Positions 59,856-64,000 of a stretch of 64,000 bases of DNA are shown in pieces. Positions within the stretch are counted from its first letter, which is position 1, and each line of letters opens with the position of its first letter. This DNA comes from Streptomyces asoensis (lineage in GTDB: Bacteria > Actinomycetota > Actinomycetes > Streptomycetales > Streptomycetaceae). Below the pieces are notes generated by a model that saw only the letters and a program-made list of their open reading frames with translations, was not told the origin of the DNA and made no database searches. The position numbers and the translations under genes are program-made. The stretch covers positions 4,774,001 to 4,838,000 of the forward strand of contig NZ_CP049838.1 of the NCBI RefSeq assembly GCF_013085465.1, in the 5' to 3' direction.

Positions 59856-62800
59856 GCGCCTGCACGGTCGCGGCCGCGGCCGGCGGTGCGGCCGGGTGGT
59901 CGCGCACGCCGGCCGTGAGCTCGCGCAGGGCGTCGGTCACCGTCAGCGACGTGCCCAGGGCGCGCTCGGCCGCGTAACGCTCGGCGCCCAGGGCGTCGCG
60001 GGCGGCGGCGTCGGCCAGCTCGGCCCGGACGTGCTGCGGGGCGGGACGTGGGTGGGGGCCGAGGAGGGCGTCGGCGGCCGCCAGGAGACGGGTCGCGCGC
60101 GGGTGGTCCCCGAGCTGGGTCAGCAGGTGCGCCGCGCTGTCCAGGATCGACGACGTGACCGCCTCGGCGCACTGGTCGGCCACCGCCTGGCGCAGTGTGT
60201 CGGCGAGCATGGGCAGGCCGTGCTCCGGGCCGGACTCGGCGGCGGTGAGGTCCGCGTCGAGCATGTTCAGCGCCGCCACGAACTGGGGCGGCGGGGTGCC
60301 CGTCCGGGCCGCCACGCGGACCTCGTCGCAGAGCACACGCGCGCGGGCCGTTTCCCCCTCGTGCAGCGCGATGTGGGAGCGCAGCAGGAGGACGAACGCC
60401 CGGACGTCGGGCACGCCGTAGCGGTCGGCGGCGCTGTTCGCCTCGTCCAGCGCGGTCAGGGCGCCCTCGACATCGCCCGAGCGGTAGGAGATCTCCGCGA
60501 GCCGGGCCATGAGGAACGGCGACTCGGCGTACGCCCCGACCTCGTAGGCGAGCCGCAGCGCCTCGCGGTACTCCCGCTCCGCCTCCGTGAAACGGCCGCG
60601 CGCCATCTCCGCCTCGCCGGCCGCACCGCACACCTGGGCCCGCATCCAGCGGTCGCCGACGCGCAGGCTGAGCACGCGCAGCTCCGCCAGGTCGTCGTCC
60701 ACGCCGTGCAGTCCGCCGGGTGAGTCGACGACCATGTGGGTGCGGAACATCAGGGCGCAGCCGAGCTCCCAGTCGCCGCCGTGGAGGCGGCAGTTGGCGA
60801 CGGCCCGGTCCAGGACTCCCCGGACGTCGACCATGTCCCGCATCTGGAAGGCCGTCAGCGGCCAGAGCAGGCCGGGCATGCGCGCCGCCTGGGGGCCGCC
60901 CGGCTCGTAGTCGGCGCGCAGGCGGACCAGGTACTCCTGGTAGCGCGGATCCGCCACGAGGTCCTTCGGCTCGGACTCCGACAGCAGGAACAGGTTCAGC
61001 ATCCGCAGGTTCATCCGCTGCGCGTGCCGGGGGTGGGCCTCCTCCGTGGCGGCGGGTGTTCCCAGCAGGGCGTCGACGGGGTCCAGGGCGGCCATGCGGG
61101 CGGTGAGGTCGGTGGGGACGGTGAACGGCACTTCGGGCGCAGCTTCTCGGAGGGTGTCCAGGACGGCGCCGAGGCGCAGGGTCCGGTCGCTCCACTCGGC
61201 GCCCTCGTGGCGGTAGTTGCGCAGCCACCAGAACCAGCCCGTGGCGAGACAGAGGGCGGTGGCCTCCTCCTCGTCGCCCGAGGTGAGCGCGCGCTGGAGG
61301 GCCACGCGGATGTTGTCCAGTTCGGTCTCCAGGCGGGAGATCCACAGGAGCTGCCCGGCGGAGCGCAGCAGCGGGTCGGCCCGCTCGACGAGCGCGCGCA
61401 CCCATGCGAGGTGGCGCCGTCGGGCCGCCGCGCGGCACCGGGGGAGTTCGGCGGCGCGTTCGGTGGCGTACTCGTGGATCGTCTCCAGCATGCGGTAGCG
61501 CATGCCGCCCCCGCCGCCCCGCTCGCACGGCGCGGCCACGACCAGGGACTTGTCGACGAGCGCGCCGACCAGGTCCGCGACCGGGCCGGTGCACACGGCT
61601 TCCGCCGCCTCCAGGTCCCAGCCGCCCGCGAACACGGACAGCTCGCGCAGCAGTGTGCGCTCCGGTTCGTCGAGCAGGTCCCACGACCAGTCGACGACGG
61701 CACGCAGGGTCTGCTGGCGGGGCAGGACCGTGCGGCTGCCCGAGGTGAGGAGGCGGAAGCGGTCGTCGAGGCGGTCGGCGATCTGGCGCGGGGTGAGCAG
61801 CCGGAGCCGGGCGGCGGCCAGTTCGATGGCGAGCGGCAGTCCGTCCAGCCGTCGGCAGATCTCCCCGATCGCCTCCTCGTCCCGCAGGGCGGCTGCCGCG
61901 TCGGGGCGGACGGCGGTCGCGCGCTCGGTGAAGAGGCGGTGCGCCTGGTCGGGGAGGAGGGGCTCGACCGGGCGGACCGACTCGCCCGGGACGCCCAGGG
62001 GTTCACGGCTGGTGGCGAGGATCGTGAGCCCGGGGCAGCGGGTGAGGAGGGTCTCGGCGAGGGCGGCGGCCGCGCCGATGACATGTTCGCAGTTGTCAAG
62101 GATCAGGAGTTGGCTGCGCGGGGCGCAGTACTCGACGAGCAGGGCGACCGGGTCGTCCTGCGGGGACGCCAGCTCGGTGGTCATCAGGACGGTCTCGCGC
62201 AGACCGAGGGCACTGACCACCGCGCCCGGCACCGCCTCCGGCCGGTCGAGCGGCGCCAGCTCGGCCAGCCACGCCTGCGGGAGCCCGGCGGCGGCTTCCT
62301 CGGCGAGGCGGGTCTTCCCGGAGCCGCCCGGTCCGGTGAGCGTGACGAGACGGGCCCTGTGCAATTCGGAACGGATGGCGTCGAGCTCGGGTTCCCGGCC
62401 CACGAAAGAGGTAAGTCGCGGACGGATGTTGCCGGTGCGCTCGGGGAGTTGGAGCGGGGTGCGGGGCGGTGGCGGTTCCACCGGTCCGGGGCTGTGGGCC
62501 GATGGGGTGCCGTGGGCCGATGGGGTGCCGTGCGTGGGTTCCGGGCGGTTGAGGAGCTCGGTGTGCAGGGCGCGCAGGTGCGGGCCCGGGTCGGTGCCGA
62601 GGCCGTCGGCGAGGGTGCGGCGGGCGGTCTCGTACGCGGCGAGGGCGTCGGCTTCGCGGCCGGTGTCGCGCAGGGCGCGGATGAGGAGGGCGTGCAGCGG
62701 CTCGTCGTACGGGTGCGCCGCGGCCAGTTCGGTCAGGCGCGGTACGGCTTCGCGGGCGCGGCCGAGGAGGAGGTCCGCCTCGGCACGGGCGCGGGCGGCC

Positions 62801-63258
62801 TCCAGCCGGAGGGCCTCGGGGCGGGTGGCCGCGGTGCGGTCGGGGAGATCGGCGAGGGCGGGGCCGCGCCACAGGGCGAGGGCATCGTCCAGGGTGCGGG
62901 CGGCGGTGGGCGCGTCACCTCGTCGCAGCGCTTCATTGCCCTGGCGTACGAGTCGTTCGAAGACGAAGAGGTCGACGTCGTCCTCGGTCGCGGCGAGGCG
63001 GTACCCGCCCGGGGCGGAGGTGACGCTGTCCTTGCCGACGGCACGGCGGAGACGGCCGATCAGGGCCTGGAGGGCGGCCGGGGCGTCCTGGGGCGGGGTC
63101 TCGGCCCAGACCTCGTCGATGAGGGTGTCCGGGGCGGTGAGACGGCCCGGGCGGAGGGCCAGGGCCGTGAGGAGGGCGCGGAGCCGGGCACCGGGGACGG
63201 GTACGGCGGTGCCCTGGTCGTCCGCTGTCTGGGTGACCCCCAGAATTCTGTACCGCAC
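59842..63258 (-). CDS. AfsR-like SARP regulator (winged helix, BTAD, NB-ARC, TPR)
   Basis: A 1138-residue regulator. The N-terminal winged helix (about 1-95; LLTALALRPGRLTAPDTLIDE) and the bacterial transcriptional activation domain (about 97-242) form a SARP module. A Pro-rich linker precedes an NB-ARC/AAA ATPase with Walker A LTGPGGSGKTRLA (about 303-315), Walker B LLILDNCEHV and the sensor TSREPLGVPGE. The remaining ~500 residues are helical repeats of the TPR type. The GTG at 63258 gives the SARP N-terminus. Such regulators activate secondary metabolism or development in response to nucleotide and ligand. It lies 58 bases after the asparagine-synthase-like gene. Confidence 0.92.
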   Translation of the reverse strand: MRYRILGVTQTADDQGTAVPVPGARLRALLTALALRPGRLTAPDTLIDEVWAETPPQDAPAALQALIGRLRRAVGKDSVTSAPGGYRLAATEDDVDLFVFERLVRQGNEALRRGDAPTAARTLDDALALWRGPALADLPDRTAATRPEALRLEAARARAEADLLLGRAREAVPRLTELAAAHPYDEPLHALLIRALRDTGREADALAAYETARRTLADGLGTDPGPHLRALHTELLNRPEPTHGTPSAHGTPSAHSPGPVEPPPPRTPLQLPERTGNIRPRLTSFVGREPELDAIRSELHRARLVTLTGPGGSGKTRLAEEAAAGLPQAWLAELAPLDRPEAVPGAVVSALGLRETVLMTTELASPQDDPVALLVEYCAPRSQLLILDNCEHVIGAAAALAETLLTRCPGLTILATSREPLGVPGESVRPVEPLLPDQAHRLFTERATAVRPDAAAALRDEEAIGEICRRLDGLPLAIELAAARLRLLTPRQIADRLDDRFRLLTSGSRTVLPRQQTLRAVVDWSWDLLDEPERTLLRELSVFAGGWDLEAAEAVCTGPVADLVGALVDKSLVVAAPCERGGGGGMRYRMLETIHEYATERAAELPRCRAAARRRHLAWVRALVERADPLLRSAGQLLWISRLETELDNIRVALQRALTSGDEEEATALCLATGWFWWLRNYRHEGAEWSDRTLRLGAVLDTLREAAPEVPFTVPTDLTARMAALDPVDALLGTPAATEEAHPRHAQRMNLRMLNLFLLSESEPKDLVADPRYQEYLVRLRADYEPGGPQAARMPGLLWPLTAFQMRDMVDVRGVLDRAVANCRLHGGDWELGCALMFRTHMVVDSPGGLHGVDDDLAELRVLSLRVGDRWMRAQVCGAAGEAEMARGRFTEAEREYREALRLAYEVGAYAESPFLMARLAEISYRSGDVEGALTALDEANSAADRYGVPDVRAFVLLLRSHIALHEGETARARVLCDEVRVAARTGTPPPQFVAALNMLDADLTAAESGPEHGLPMLADTLRQAVADQCAEAVTSSILDSAAHLLTQLGDHPRATRLLAAADALLGPHPRPAPQHVRAELADAAARDALGAERYAAERALGTSLTVTDALRELTAGVRDHPAAPPAAAATVQAPTSR

Positions 63259-63316
63259 CGGTTCATTGTCACCGGGGGTGAGGCTTGGGGCACGGGGTTT
63301 GTGGGCGGCGGGTCTC

Positions 63317-64000
63317 TCACCCTCCGGAGGAGACCGCCCGTCTCTGGGGGGCGATGCCCGCCGGTACCGCACGCGCGCGTGCCGGTGTGCCCGTCCAGCA
63401 GGTGCCCCTGCGGGACAGCAGGCGGCGGAGCCAGAGTTCCAGGGAGATCAGGTCGGCCAGGCCGTCCAGGGGGAGGGGTTCGCCCGCCGCGGCGGCCCGG
63501 AGGGCCTCGCGGACCACTCTCGCCTCGATCAGGCCCGCCTCCGCGAGGAGGGGCGCCTCGAAGAGGGTGAGGAGGGGGTCCATGGCCATGCGCAGGCCCG
63601 CGCGCGCCGCCGCGGTGGCGGACGCCTGGGAGGGGGCGCCCCAGCCCGGCGGGAGGTCGGTGACGCCGGCGCCCTTCAGGACGGTGCGCAGGATCGCGGC
63701 GCGTGCCCCCGGTTGCACGCGCAGGGTCTCGGGGAGCGCGCGGCACGCGCGGACGACCTGGTTGTCGAGGAACGGCGCGTGCAGTCGCTGGGAGCGGATC
63801 TCGGCGGCCTGCTCCAGGACGCGCAGGTCCATGGCGTGCCGGGCGAGGGCCGCACGGGCCCGGTAGTCGCCCGGACGCTGGCCGGGACCCACGCCGGTAC
63901 GGTGCGCGGCCCCCTGGAGGCGAACCGATACTTCAGCCAGCGCCTCCCCCGTCAGCCAGCGCGCGGCCGGGCCCGCGCCACCCCAGGTGAGGGCCGCCAG
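63317..64000 (-). CDS. Asparagine-synthase-like protein (C-terminal part; 5' end outside window)
   Basis: The last 227 residues of a protein whose frame stays open to the window edge. The segment HAPFLDNQVVRACRALPE matches the late part of the ATP-dependent amidotransferase domain of asparagine synthetases and of lasso-peptide cyclases (the PFLD region). The ATP-binding SGG-x-DS motif would lie outside the window. The C-terminal ~100 residues are Leu/Arg-rich helices. Without the N-terminal glutaminase half I cannot tell AsnB from a peptide-modifying cyclase. The AfsR-like regulator gene follows on the same strand. Confidence 0.75.
   Translation of the reverse strand: MAALTWGGAGPAARWLTGEALAEVSVRLQGAAHRTGVGPGQRPGDYRARAALARHAMDLRVLEQAAEIRSQRLHAPFLDNQVVRACRALPETLRVQPGARAAILRTVLKGAGVTDLPPGWGAPSQASATAAARAGLRMAMDPLLTLFEAPLLAEAGLIEARVVREALRAAAAGEPLPLDGLADLISLELWLRRLLSRRGTCWTGTPARARAVPAGIAPQRRAVSSGG

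Noticed and set aside
63317..64000. Firm call of a lasso-peptide cyclase
   Set aside because: Only the C-terminal part is visible. The PFLD motif is shared by asparagine synthetases, and the diagnostic N-terminal half is outside the window.

Overview
The window is a piece of a Streptomyces chromosome. The evidence is very high GC with strong GC bias at third codon positions, GTG and TTG starts, many ATGA/GTGA translational couplings, a mycothiol synthase, a SARP/AfsR-type regulator, and an actinobacterial 16S-23S-5S operon with HrdB-type promoters. From memory (no search was run) the gene order matches the S. coelicolor SCO4115-SCO4153 neighbourhood, read in the opposite direction.

Layout. 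(1) 1-5 kb: a truncated ABC exporter, two nearly identical 44-residue Lys/Ala-rich microproteins, a secreted 5'-nucleotidase, and mshD. (2) 5-13 kb: two export/stress modules back to back. One (minus strand) is an ECF sigma factor, a zinc-finger membrane protein, an ABC ATPase and two permeases. The other (plus strand) is a YtrA-type GntR regulator with a perfect operator, an ABC ATPase and two paralogous permeases, all translationally coupled. (3) 13.5-24 kb: a phosphate block of ppk, a CHAD protein, a NUDIX hydrolase, pstSCAB behind a clear PHO box, an intergenic GC-rich repeat array, then a Pit transporter with its DUF47 partner. (4) 24-37 kb: csoR with its operator, then a looser set of secreted or envelope proteins (lipoprotein, FAD oxidase, PAP2 phosphatase, SLT/NlpC cell-wall hydrolase, beta-carbonic anhydrase, trypsin-like protease, phospholipase D family, PAS-SpoIIE phosphatase, S53 peptidase).

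(5) 37-44.5 kb: a compact six-gene chromosomal locus resembling a type IV secretion/conjugation apparatus. It has a small two-TM protein, a bitopic protein, a VirB6/TrbL-like polytopic protein, a TraC/VirB4-type pair (membrane subunit plus ATPase), and a coupling-protein-like membrane protein with no visible Walker A. I believe it corresponds to cmdABCDEF of S. coelicolor (from memory). (6) 45-50.9 kb: one rRNA operon on the minus strand with tandem promoters and a perfect 23S processing stem.

(7) 50.9-64 kb: a divergent MarR/MFS pair, a PAS-SpoIIE-HATPase phosphatase, NDH-2, a TetR regulator, an unusual membrane-anchored ECF sigma factor with a zinc-binding segment, a Pro/Thr stalk and a C-terminal NPCBM-like domain, an AfsR-like regulator whose 3' end overlaps it, and a truncated asparagine-synthase-like gene.

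The two items most worth following up are the one-piece transmembrane sigma factor (57810-59855) and the type-IV-like locus (37121-44428).
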